Origin: Durusdinium trenchii
Lineage: Eukaryota > Sar > Dinophyceae > Suessiales > Symbiodiniaceae
Direction: 5' to 3'
NCBI GenBank assembly: GCA_963970005.1
Contig: CAXAMN010029027.1
Span: forward strand, 1,347,371-1,411,370
Length of the DNA: 64,000 nucleotides
Shown here: positions 8,414 through 18,290 of the stretch, one piece after another
How the letters are laid out: every line of letters starts with the position of its first letter
How positions within the stretch are numbered: the stretch's first letter is position 1
Notes under the pieces: generated by a model
Databases searched by the model: none
What the model was told of the DNA's origin: nothing
Seen by the model: only the letters and a program-made list of their open reading frames with translations
Translations under genes and position numbers: made by a program

Positions 8414-9358
8414 GGCCACACATACAAATGATCTGCTGAACAAAGAACACTGCAGAGAGTCATGAACAAAGACTATTGCGAAGAGAATGAAAAACAACTC
8501 AACACCCATTCGCAAACTGAAGAAGCATGTTTCATTCTTTTTACAGAAACTCCGCACGCACTTGACAAAATGCACCAGCAACTTCTCCTTCTCATTTTGC
8601 GACTGTAAAAGCTAAGTTCCGCTAAGTTCTGCTAAGTTGTCAGGTTCGCAGGTTTGAAAAGACAGACCAAACATTTAGGAACACTTATCCAAACATACTA
8701 AGCCTGCTAACCACTGTAGGTTGACTTACAAAAACTTAAGAACTTACGTCAACATGTCGAAGTTAATATCAATTTAAAGCTATAATAAAACTAAATTTAA
8801 CCAATGTTATTAACTTGCCCTATATTGGGTAAGTAGAAACGGCCCTCGTTGTTTAAAATCTTCTTTTTAACTTTTTCTTCCGACGCGCGTTCGACGCAAG
8901 GTTTTGGAGTTGAACGCCGATCTGGCGTGGGCCTGGATCATCGCGCAGACCACTGACCCAGTTGGGAGCTCAGTGAGACGTTTGTTTTCCGTTCAGGCCG
9001 TGTGTGAAGGCAGACTTACCCTCCGCAAACAGAAGTGACAATTGATTTGTTTGTGCTTTGTCCATTGCATTCTATTGCTATAATATGCTATAATGGTTGT
9101 TTAGATTTAGGGAAGGTTGGGTGTGTCGTGTGGTGCTGCACGGATCCTTTTCTCCGCGCAACCTTGAGCCAAACGATATTCATCGAATGGCGAGTTCACC
9201 TGAGTGGTTTCAAGCACACTTCTCGTTTTGCGCACCTGACTGCAAACAAAGTTTGGAGGTTGGTGGTCCATTTCAACTGCCACAATCCCCCTGACCATCG
9301 TGTGGTCACATTTGGGAAAAAGAGGTGATCCTTCGATCGCAGATTTCAGATGGCTTTT
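8414..9358. other. Stretch without recognisable genes
   Basis: AT-rich around 8,640-8,880, with repeated short words such as CTAAGTT. No convincing coding frame is seen. At 9163-9173 the minus strand reads TTTGGCTCAAG, which matches the 3' end of the dinoflagellate spliced leader, but the match is short. Confidence 0.5.
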
Positions 9359-10474
9359 TCAGCCACACATTTCATAGCTGCCGTCGGAATCCGGCCTCAC
9401 TGGGAGTTGGCTTGCAATGCCCATCCATTGCGGTGCCTCATCCAAGTGTTCATGTAGATCTACTCGAGGAGGGAGTCCAGGAGGTAGTGTCGTCTCAGGC
9501 CCCTGAACTGAGCTGGTCGAGCTCACATCCAAATTCCTCCTCCAGTCTTCCCTTTCACTTTCACTTTCTGTGGCGCTCGACGCCGGCCCAGATCGCAGGT
9601 TCTCCCCGTGAGAGAGGTAGCCGCCAAGTCGCCCCATGTAGCCAAGGGTCACGCCAGCATCAATGGCGTCTGAGCCCCGAGCCGCTGCCGTGGATCCAGT
9701 TGCACCGGACCGCGCGCTTGGTGAAGTTTGTGAAGGCGTAGAAGACGATGAAGATGGAGTCCTCCTCACCGAACGCACTTCAGTCCTCACCCAGCGCACA
9801 TCAGTCAAAAGTTCAACCGGGTCGGACGATGGCGCGCGAGTGGAGTTCTCCGCCACTGAATCCAGAGTCGCCCGTCATTGAGGTGGTTCCAGCGTGTCAT
9901 CAACTGGAGGTGGCCCCGAGCTGCTCGTCATAAAAGACGGTTTTCTCTCCATGGTGCCAAACAACAGTCACCCGTTGGTGTCGAATGGATGCACTGTTGA
10001 AGGGCGTCATCCTGTGTAGTGGGTGGAAAGGTCGCTTGCGAGGCTTCACGTGATGCCTCACCCACCATCCATAGCGCAATCGCCCCCAGCGGTCGCGGCC
10101 CTGCGGAGGGAGCTGGAATGGGAACCACTCCCACACCCGCTCTTCCGGCTGCTCCGGCCCAGCGCGAGCCCCAAGCGCAGCCAGCCGCACGCCATGATCG
10201 CACACACGCGGCCGAGGTATAGCCATTTAGGCTATAGGCCCCAACCCCCCCAACCCCTCCCATGCGGTGGGTTCGAATTCCCTCACCGATCTTGACTTTC
10301 TTTTTTCGACCGATTCGCTTCCCATGGGTGCCCCCGCCCGCGAATCGACCGTCAGGTGCCCATTGGTCTTTGTGGGGTCTTTTGTGTCTTTTTTCCACCA
10401 AGTTGCAAGTGCAGCTATACCAATGCCGAGATGGTCACACACCTCGCCACTTTGTGACTTTCTTGTGACGGGCT
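9359..10474. other. Two unrecognised minus-strand open frames
   Basis: On the minus strand, a frame from 10226 to 9900 encodes a basic, Trp-rich segment (GRLRYGWWVRHH, then HPLHRMTPF). A frame from 9856 to 9359 encodes a Ser/Thr/Arg-rich, probably disordered segment. They could be consecutive pieces of one decayed protein, possibly the 5' part of another retroelement copy. They lie downstream of the broken copia element in its direction of reading. The rest of the stretch shows nothing. Confidence 0.3.
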
Positions 10475-10891
10475 TCATGCCGCCATGCCAATGATGCCAC
10501 CCAAAATGGCCATCAACCTCGACTTCGACAACGATGCACCTGGAGCTCGGTCAACATCCTTGGACAACACACGGGCTCCAATGAAGGTGCAGAAGTTCTG
10601 CCACAGCGTCGGGTTGACGATCGGCTTGGTGAGGAGGTCTGATGCAAGCTCGGCGCCTGGAACATGTTGAGTCTTCCAACAACTCTGCTGAATGCGCTCC
10701 TTCACAACGAAAGCCCTCAAACGAATTTGTCGCGTTCTCCAGGGTCCGTCCGGGGCAACCAAAATCTTCAACCCAGTTTGAGAGTCACCGCAAAGGACCT
10801 GTTGGCCTTGGAGATGAAGTCGGTTGTCCTCCAGCACGTTGATCACTGAGGCTACGGACTCCCCGATGACCACCCCGTCGACATTCGGCAC
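10475..10891 (-). pseudogene. Copia RNase H, C-terminal part
   Basis: The frame contains CGDSQTGLKIL (a D..A..L element of RNase H), IRLRAFVVKERIQQ and ELASDLLTKP. The last is the signature ADxLTKP at the end of copia polyproteins. It follows the preceding piece after a frame change or small loss near 10,900-11,000. Confidence 0.75.
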
Positions 10892-11006
10892 TTGACAACG
10901 TGGTGAACGGTTGTTGTTTGCTCTCCCACTGAACTGGAGAGCCGTTGTAGGTCACCAAAAGACCTTGCTGTCCTCGTCCTCCTTGGGGTCCATGCGAAGC
11001 ATCTGA

Positions 11007-11372
11007 CTACACTTTCAGGCAGGGCTTTTTGGCAGCAGCACAGTCATCGAAGGACGGCTCAATCACCTGCTTGGTGTAGCGGAGCTCATAGTCCACTGTA
11101 GACTGCAAGTAGCCCAACATGTGAGCACCCCACTCCAGAACCTTGGTCGGTGCTTTCGTCACCAAACGTCCCATGATGGAGACACCGTAGCAAAGATCTG
11201 GTCTTGTGCGGCCACTCAACCAAAGAAGTTCTCCGACCAAAGCTTGAGCTCGTCGGACTTGGGAGATTTGCACATCAGTTTCAACTTCATCTTGAACTCC
11301 CAGAGGAAGAGGCGTTTGACGTGGTTTGATGCCTTCATGGCGAGACAAAAGATCCTGAGTGTATGAGGCCAT
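11007..11372 (-). pseudogene. Copia connection and start of RNase H
   Basis: The frame contains QALVGELLWLSGRTRPDL, the copia motif after the reverse transcriptase (compare RSAVGALLYLA.RTRPDI), then an amphipathic segment up to the expected start of RNase H. The usual D.DWA RNase H start is not intact here, so this part is probably decayed. Confidence 0.7.
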
Positions 11373-11634
11373 GGTTGAGGATCACCGCATCGTCGCTACA
11401 GCGAATCTCAAAGCCACAAAACTTGATGGCCTTTTCTGCAGAGGCCCATTCTGGTTCAGAACACCGCCAGTGAGCCCTGATCCCATCGATCACCGACTTT
11501 GCCAAGGGGCCTGGCGCGGCAACCAACATGTCATCAACGTACACAGCGAGGAAGCCTTCAGAGTTGTCCTCCTGCGGAACAGCACCAGGGTCGGTTTTGA
11601 TCAACTTCCAAAGATTTGGCTCCGGCGTGGACAC
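11335..11634 (-). pseudogene. Copia reverse transcriptase, YVDD segment
   Basis: The frame contains FLAVYVDDMLVAAP, the catalytic palm motif of copia reverse transcriptases, then a thumb-like region ending in IKFCGFEI. It joins the preceding piece after a frame change near 11,630. Confidence 0.8.
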
Positions 11635-13025
11635 CAGCTGGTAGTCATGACCTCCTGCAGAGAAACTTGAGGTAGTTCACGGTCACGGTACTGCGACCAG
11701 TTGGCTGGGGCATCATTCAGCCCGTAAACTGCATGAGAGATTTCCCAGAGTTCTGAAGCGTCGCAGACCCCAGCTTCAATTAGCACCTTTGGCGGGCGAG
11801 CGACTAGAAGACGTTCTTCTTCATCAGGTCGCGGAGCAAGAAGAAATGCCGTGTCCACCGTGCCGATGGACCAGGATTTCTCAGCCTGACAGCTCATCAG
11901 GCAGCGCAAGGTGGTTCCATCCGCTCCACCTGCATATAGTGAGTACGGGTTTGGGTCTTTGGGCTGAATCTCACCTGCGTGGTTGTTGCTCTCTTCGTTG
12001 ACCTTGGTAAGATGGTTTCCGCAAATGACCACCCGAGCTCGAAGGCGTCCATGGGGACTTTTGGCTGTAGGTACAAGCATCGCTGGAGCCAGCTCCATGG
12101 TGGGAAATCTTGGATCCAGGCGCAACTTTTCTTCCGTAGTAGGCTTGATGGCCTGAGTTGAGGACACCAGCTGTCCATATTCATCTCGCAGAGGAGGCTT
12201 CCATTTTTCCAGTTCCCTGCAAACTTGCTGTAGTGAGACCGTATAGGTCTGAAGCACTGTTGCTGGAGCATCTGGGGTTCCCATTATCATTGTAGGAGCC
12301 AATGCAGACAGCTTGAAGTTCTCGATTGCAGAGTGCTGGATCGACAGTTGATCTTCAGCACCCTTGAGGAGTAGTTCAACTTCATGAAGCCGGAACGACA
12401 GTTGATCTTCAGCACCCTTGAGGAGTAGTTCAACTTCATGAAGCCAGCTGCCATGGACACTGCCAGAGTCTTCACCAACTGCAACTTCACGAAGGCCTTG
12501 ACACCAAAGCTGTTTGAGCGCCCAGTGCCGTTGTTGTTCAACTTCATGCCATTTTTCGACCTGCTGCCATTCGCACAGCATTGAATCTTCGACCTCCCCC
12601 TGAAGGTCATGGTGCAAAAGTTCATCACCAGGTTCAACTTTATCATGTAGTTTGTGGCCACCGTTCACCTCTTCCAACTCCCCCTTAGGCTCAAGCTCCA
12701 GTGAAAGCGACTTGTCATCACCCAACGATGAAAACCAGTCCAAAGAATCCAAGGAGTCCTCCCCCCCAGCTCTGCATGTTGCCAGAGCTGGAACCGACTC
12801 CTCATAGAGCGCTCCCACGCGGCCAGCCAATGGATGGTCAGGTAGTGGAGGTGGGTGTTTTCCAGTGATGCGATGCTTCACGGCAGGCACCTCTTGGAGT
12901 TCCATGATCGCCTGATCAGCCACAGGCGATGGTTCAAGTGCAGTTCGCACGTGCGACAACTGGCCCTTCTTGTCCCGGACAATCCAGCCATGCGACATGT
13001 ATGGGCAGGGGCTAAGGAGCTGCAT
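11601..13025 (-). pseudogene. Copia linker and N-terminal reverse transcriptase
   Basis: A long frame of 474 codons. The first half is an acidic linker containing a 54-bp tandem duplication (12342-12395 and 12396-12449) that encodes HEVELLLKGAEDQLS twice. The second half is the fingers and palm of a copia reverse transcriptase: RLRARVVICGNHL, then SIGTVDTAFLLAP with the first catalytic Asp, then AVYGLNDAPANW, the usual YGL..AP.NW motif. The frame then shifts before the YVDD motif, which is in the next piece. Confidence 0.8.
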
Positions 13026-13037
13026 AGTTCGGTATGG

Positions 13038-13310
13038 CTAGTATGGCATAGAGAGCTGACCTGCACGATGCCATCGTTTGGATTTGACCAAAACTGATGC
13101 TCCGAAGCGAAGCATAGGAGGACTTTCCAGTCCAAGTCGTTCAAGTTGTAGTCGAACACGTTGTTCGGCAGCATGGCGAAGGGCAACTGGCCAGAAGGAG
13201 TGAGGTAGTCCAGCATCATGAAGGAACAACCTGGTGCGACGTTTGAGTTGGTTCACTTCTCCTTCAACACGGCCGTTGGCCTTGGAGTCATCGCCAGCCG
13301 TCATAGTCAA
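13038..13310 (-). pseudogene. Copia integrase, C-terminal part of the core
   Basis: The frame contains NGRVEGEVNQLKRR, whose Glu fits the third catalytic residue of the D,D35E triad. It is followed by LPHSFWPVALRHA, a word typical of copia integrases. It continues the preceding piece after a frame change near 13,310, and then leads into the variable region before the reverse transcriptase. Confidence 0.75.
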
Positions 13311-13992
13311 GCGAATCTGTCGCTGTTCACACCACTTTTGGGTGCTGAAGCAAATGATCGTTCACGATCGGTGTGCAATCTGTAGACCTGGGTGCCCAGC
13401 ATGCGGTACTTGGCGTGCAAGCGGGACAACGCACGGACCAATGACTCCACCGTGCGATCAGGGATCACTTCAGCCAGGGTGACATTTTGATGTCCTTGGG
13501 GTTCTTGAGATTTCTCGATCCCAGCCATCATTGAGCCTCCGGACTTCATCTTCAGGGACTAGGTCACGGTCTTCTGGCTCACAAGGAATTTCCTCCGTGT
13601 GCTCCACATCCTTGGGTGTCGCAGGGCTCAGTGACCTCACCTGGAAGCTCAGAGATGATGGGGACGGCCACAGTTGAGACCAGCGCGTACTCGCAAATGA
13701 CTCCTGCGCCCAAATCTTTCCCTTCAGGAAAAGGTCCACAAAGGTCGGCTGACATGGTGAACTTCGTGGCACTCCCCCCAAGCCTTTTGTGTGGTCTGTC
13801 GCAGCCCATAGCTTCCCCGCAAATGCGGCAGTCAGCACGAAATGGGATGTGACCCTGTTTGATATGTCGATGCCAAGCTGCAAGGTCCATTTTGGAGACA
13901 TGGTGACCATCTCCAGCCCCCGTTTCCTCCTCCAAAACGCCAAGCAACCTCCTCAAAGCTTCTTGGATCGCCGCCACAAGGCCTAGTGCCAT
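13307..13992 (-). pseudogene. Copia integrase, frame-broken
   Basis: The first piece (13992-13579) has the pre-integrase zinc motif, with WHRHIKQGHIPFRADCRIC supplying His and Cys ligands, and the start of the integrase core (FTMSADLCGPF, with its Asp). The frame then changes near 13,600 into a Glu/Asp-rich linker, and again into 13549-13307. That last piece holds the middle of the core, ending RLHTDRERSF with the second catalytic Asp. At least two frame changes break the coding. The third catalytic residue lies in the next piece. Confidence 0.75.
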
Positions 13993-16900
13993 GCTTCACC
14001 CACTTACCAGCAAGCCCGCACCGGCCCGCACCTAGTTCAAGACGAGGGCAGTGCGCCCCCCTGTCCCAAGCAGCAGTCAAAGATCTCAGTGAGCAGGCTC
14101 TGAGGAGTGCGGACAGAGGCTGTGACTGGGCAGAAGTCCTCAACTGTGCATGAGAGGTTCACAGATTGGTGGGACAGTGTTGGATGCTCCTTCCTTGCAA
14201 GTCCAGCTCCACCAGGAAGCCAGGACAGATTGGGAAGATGCAGTGGATGATCCCAGTTTTCTCACAAGTTTCTCTCTCATTTCTAAAGCACTTTTGAAGT
14301 TAGTTTTCCGGGGCTCAGGAATGAAGGGTGGCAAGAACAATCTTGGAAGATCATGTGTGACTGCTATATAAGTGGCTGCTACAATGTGGGCAAAGGAGAG
14401 ACTTAGAGCTAAGTCAGGCTAAGGTATGCTAGCTTCTTCATTACCATGGACATGGTTCTCTTCAGTCTACTTTGTCTTATGCTAAGCTTAGTTCTTTTCT
14501 ACTAATTATTGTTTTCATTGCTAGGTTGTGCCATGTCTACTTATGATGTATGACTATTCTGGTGTTTACTTGTTACATGCTAGCCTGTTATACTTTTGAT
14601 AAAATGTTCCTTACTGTTGTCACTGTCACTGGTGTTTTTGTTTTGTGTTGGTTGTGTTTTGCTGTCACCAATTTACTGTTGATGGGTTTGCTGTTCATTG
14701 CTGCTGCCACAGTTAATTTGTGATGCGCTGGCCTTGCTAACTGTTTTGTGTTTGTTCTGCAATCATACACTATGTCATGGAGATGGTTGCTGCCCCTCTA
14801 TTTAATGTGTGATATGTGTTTGTTCCTCTGTGTGGCTGTGTCCCTTCTACCTTGGGTTTGCTTTCTGCTATGGTTGGCTGCCTCCATTTGTGTGTTACTA
14901 GTGGTCATTGTTTTATGTTTGTTGTGCTATGCCTACTGCTGTTTGAGTCTTGTTACAAGTTGGCAGAGATTGCTATTCCAGTACAGTGGTGCACATATAT
15001 ACAAGTGTGCCCTTTGGAGCGCACCACAGCCACAGCCAATACATGGTATGCTACATGCAAAAGCCAGGGGTTGGCTTTTGATCCACATGTCCTTTCAGCC
15101 AGTTCGCCTATGGTCTTGTATGAGGTCCCCCGTGAGCAGTTGACAATTAGCTCTGATGCTTTTCAGATCCAGGCACAGTTCTTGATGTATTTTTTGAGGT
15201 ATTTGTTGGTAATGTTCCCAGTGTGATAGCTGGTTGCAAAAATTAGTGCAAGAATTCTACACTTACATGCTTGGAGCAGGTGGTTGCAGACAGCACAGCG
15301 ATGGATGCAAAGAAGCCAGTAGTAGTGCCATTTGTGCATCCCATTATGTCGGGTTTTGTGGCTTGCACCACTTGAGTGTAGTCCTTCACCTGCGATTTCG
15401 CTGCTAAGTTTGCTGTTAGGCGTCCCAGGGCACCAGCACATGGTTTGGAGCAAACAGCTTCCCAAACAGTAAGACGGGCCATGAGCAGATCATCTTGTAT
15501 GTGGCAGGCTTTTGTTGCCCTTTTTTATTTGCTGACAGTTGGAGTGGTAATCAGTGGTTCAGTGGTAATCAAGAGAGTAATCAAGAGGTGGTTAGTGAGT
15601 TGGTTGCTGGTGCACCCTGTCCCAAGCATCCAGATGCAACATTGTATGCACCATGCCATTTTGGGAGTCTTGTTGAGTCAGGAGTTGCGGAAGCTTTTTG
15701 AGAAGAACTGTCGGGCAGAGTTGGTGGGCAAAGATGGCCGTGTGTGTGTGTCTACCCCTTCAGCATTTTCAGCGGAAAGTCTGCGCAGCTTGCCATATAA
15801 CCCAGTAGTTAACCCAGTATATAACCCATTGATTGCTACCGTTAGGCCTTTTAGTGGTTGTTGTAGTTTTGAGTGTAGTTTTGTATTCTTGGATTGGCTA
15901 GTGGATTGGCTAATGTGGCTCATGCAGTAATTCAAACATGTTTCCAGAGATGTTCCATAGTACGTTCTATTCCCCTCTCCATCCAAGGCCATTGTGGCAT
16001 GAGCTGGTCGTCCGTCACCAATGTGGTTTCAGATGACAGTAGGTGGAAAGAACATGGCTGGCAAGTCCTTGGTCAGTCCTGCTCACTTCAGCCCAAGTGT
16101 TTATGAGAAATTTCAAAGTGTAGCGCCAGTGCCAGTCCCCTCATCAGGCCAAGAGGGTCCTGAAAGGGGGAAGGCCTTCTGTTGTTCCTGCGGGCCATTG
16201 ACAGAGAGGCACACAAGCTGCTGCCAGTGGCTTAGTCAGTGGCTTGACAGAAGCAGTCCTGGAAAAGCTAGCAGCGCTTTGCTTTGTCAGTAGCTTTGTT
16301 AGTTTGTTTGTTTTGCTTGGTGCATGGCAGTGACAGAGACTTCAGTAGTGACTTCAATTTGTTGTGGCTTGTGTGTAGGTGGACCATGTGAAGCAGAGTA
16401 GCTGGCAGTGTAGCCAGGTTGTAGCCACCACCAACCAACTTGTGCAGGATGAAAAAATGTGTGTAGCAAATTTCCGAAAGAAATAGGCAAAAAGCTGTGG
16501 TGACAAGAAATAAATATGTCTTTGTTGTGTGCTGTGTGCAACTTGTGAATATATATATATATATTGAGTGATAGTGAGAGCCTGTCTTGGAAGCTTGGTT
16601 TTGTATAAGTAGGGGGGGTTCCTTTTTTCTGTTAAGGAGTGGGTGTGGCTATTTGCTAGCAACATCTAGGGAGCCCTGGTGCCATTGGAGAAAGCTGCAG
16701 GAGAAGGCTTTGCAAAGTGCCTTGAAGACAGCCGAAAACTCTCGGGAGATCTTCCAAGAGCTGGGAGACAGGAGCCCTTACTGAGACAGTTTGGGCCCAC
16801 GCTGTTTGTGGGCCACACGTTCTTTTCCAGCAGGCAGCAGTCACGTCGTATTAGTCACAGAATCTGACTTCAATGGAAGTGAAATTTGTATATATTTGTC

Positions 16901-17923
16901 ATGCCCTGCTTAAAAAAGAGCAGTTGAAAGGCAATTGAGGTCCAATGGAACAGGGTTCGTGACCAAACGCGAAGATACGTTGAGCACAAACGAAGACCGT
17001 GTCCGCGTCCGCAAATGTTTGCAGGAAGATGGAACTGGCGGCGCTGCTGGCCACCTCTCAGCTCTACCTTGAAGGACGCACAAATGCACAACCCATAACA
17101 TTTGAGTCCCGCAGACCATGTGTTGCATGCGATGACCCATGCGTCCCATACGTACAACCCTTTGTCTTCCTGGGTTCGGGTTTTGAGCCCGATGGGCGAC
17201 GTTCTTGAGCATCGGTCGAGTGCAGAGTGGTTTTGCAGAGTGCATCATGGAAGGATCAGTTTTGCATCAATCAAACTTTTGTGCTAGGATAGGCAAGCAC
17301 CTTTCGAGAGAAAATTTCCTGTTTGCCTGTCTAGGAAGCAAGCTTCAAGAAGCCTTGCAGACGGCTCAAGAGGCGATTGTTCTTGTTTCGTCCAGTGCAA
17401 AAAGAAATGGCAGTGGGTCAAAACCCGGAGTCCTATTAATCCCTGGTAGGTTGGGTATCCGGATTTGACCCATACCCAAATGACTTCTTACTGCAGAAAT
17501 CACATGCCGTTTGATGCCGTTTGTATGTTTAGCAGCACGAACTTCTCATGGTCCACTCGTCACGAGGCGGTTGCTTTGGCCCAAGATGCTGAAGATGAGG
17601 TGGCCCAAATGCCTTGATCGATTTGGCGATTTGTAAATGGTTCGATTCATGTCAATTGGGAGAGGGATGAGCATGATGAGCAGGATGCATGGAGGCGGTG
17701 GCAGTGTTCCAATTGTTTTTTAATTGGGGTCTCAAGCTACCAAAAGCCGAACACGTTCGGACGTGGATTCCCTGAATGGAGATCGGCCCTGATGGACCCT
17801 GATGGACAGGTGGAAAGAGAAGGTGTTTTCTCTTTGCATGTCTTGCGCAAAGATGCGCAAAGTATATTGAATGTCTCTATATATATATATATATGTTATG
17901 TTTATGTCAATATATGCATGTCT
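13993..17923. other. Mostly unassigned stretch between opposed coding blocks
   Basis: No recognised gene. A TATATAAG word occurs near 14,367 and a T/G-rich tract runs over 14,440-14,960. Short plausible coding pieces on the plus strand occur near 15,010-15,190 (with VPREQLTISSDAFQ) and 16,050-16,290 (with a CCSCG word), but neither is tied to a gene. (TA)n tracts occur near 16,549-16,564 and 17,878-17,894. The strand of coding features changes from minus to plus across this stretch. Confidence 0.45.
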
Positions 17924-17928
17924 ATATG
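17924..17928. repeat. Target-site duplication ATATG, left copy
   Basis: ATATG lies directly before the 5' LTR and is repeated at 25846-25850 directly after the 3' LTR. Five bp is the usual length for Ty1/copia integration. Confidence 0.9.
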
Positions 17929-18143
17929 TGATCAGATGTAGCACCAGTTACATGTACATGACATAGCTTGTATAGATGTATGTTTCACTGCAGCCGTTTG
18001 TTCAAGTTTGTGGTTTACTTTTGTGTTCATTTCACTACCAGAGCTCACGCTTGATTGAGCTAAAAGTGTGCCTAAGCTTCTACTCCAACCTTTGGGACAG
18101 TGACTTGGGGTCACAGAGTTTAAGAGCCTAAATTCTCCGTTCA
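17929..18143 (+). repeat. 5' LTR, 215 bp
   Basis: Starts TGATCAGATGTAGC and ends CTCCGTTCA. It matches 25618-25845 throughout except for a 13-bp insertion in the latter. As the 5' LTR it should hold the element's promoter, though I see no clear TATA box. Confidence 0.95.
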
Positions 18144-18156
18144 TGGTAGCGGAGCC
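18144..18156 (+). promoter_or_regulatory. Primer-binding site
   Basis: TGGTAGCGGAGCC begins at the first base after the LTR. Starting with TGG fits pairing with a tRNA 3' CCA end, and the sequence resembles sites for initiator Met tRNA (TGGTAGCAGAG type). Which tRNA primes here is inferred, not shown. Confidence 0.7.
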
Positions 18157-18196
18157 GCGGTTCTAAGACCCGGCTACCGTCTGCGAATCGAAGGTT

Positions 18197-18218
18197 GCCG
18201 AGCCGCTTCGGCTCTGGC
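18197..18218. repeat. Hairpin GAGCCG-CTT-CGGCTC in the 5' leader
   Basis: A 6-bp perfect stem, extended by GCC/GGC with one bulged base. Near copies occur inside the coding region at 19891-19912 and 21285-21308, where they encode RAAS-type words. Confidence 0.8.
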
Positions 18219-18290
18219 ACCGGAGATCCACAAAACAAGCATCACTTGCAGGAAAGCCGGATTGCTTCAATCCCTGGCTAGCAAGTCAAC

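Larger units (their letters stand above)
10475..13992 (-). mobile_element. Degenerate Ty1/copia-type retrotransposon polyprotein
   Basis: Read on the minus strand, the domain order is integrase zinc region, integrase core, reverse transcriptase, RNase H. Integrase before reverse transcriptase is the Ty1/copia arrangement. The polyprotein is split over at least five pieces in different frames. I could not find LTRs, gag or protease with confidence. The sequence belongs to a different copia lineage from the complete element at 17.9-25.8 kb: its polymerase motif is YVDD, that one's is HGDD. It looks like an old, inactive copy. Confidence 0.8.

Noticed and set aside
10255..10290. GGGTTCGAATTCCC resembling the T-arm of a tRNA
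   Set aside because: The stem bases do not pair properly and I find no matching anticodon or D arm upstream.
14748..15226. Overlapping plus-strand frames that look like membrane proteins
   Set aside because: The hydrophobicity follows from the T/G-rich DNA. Only the last 50-60 codons look protein-like, and there is no clear start.
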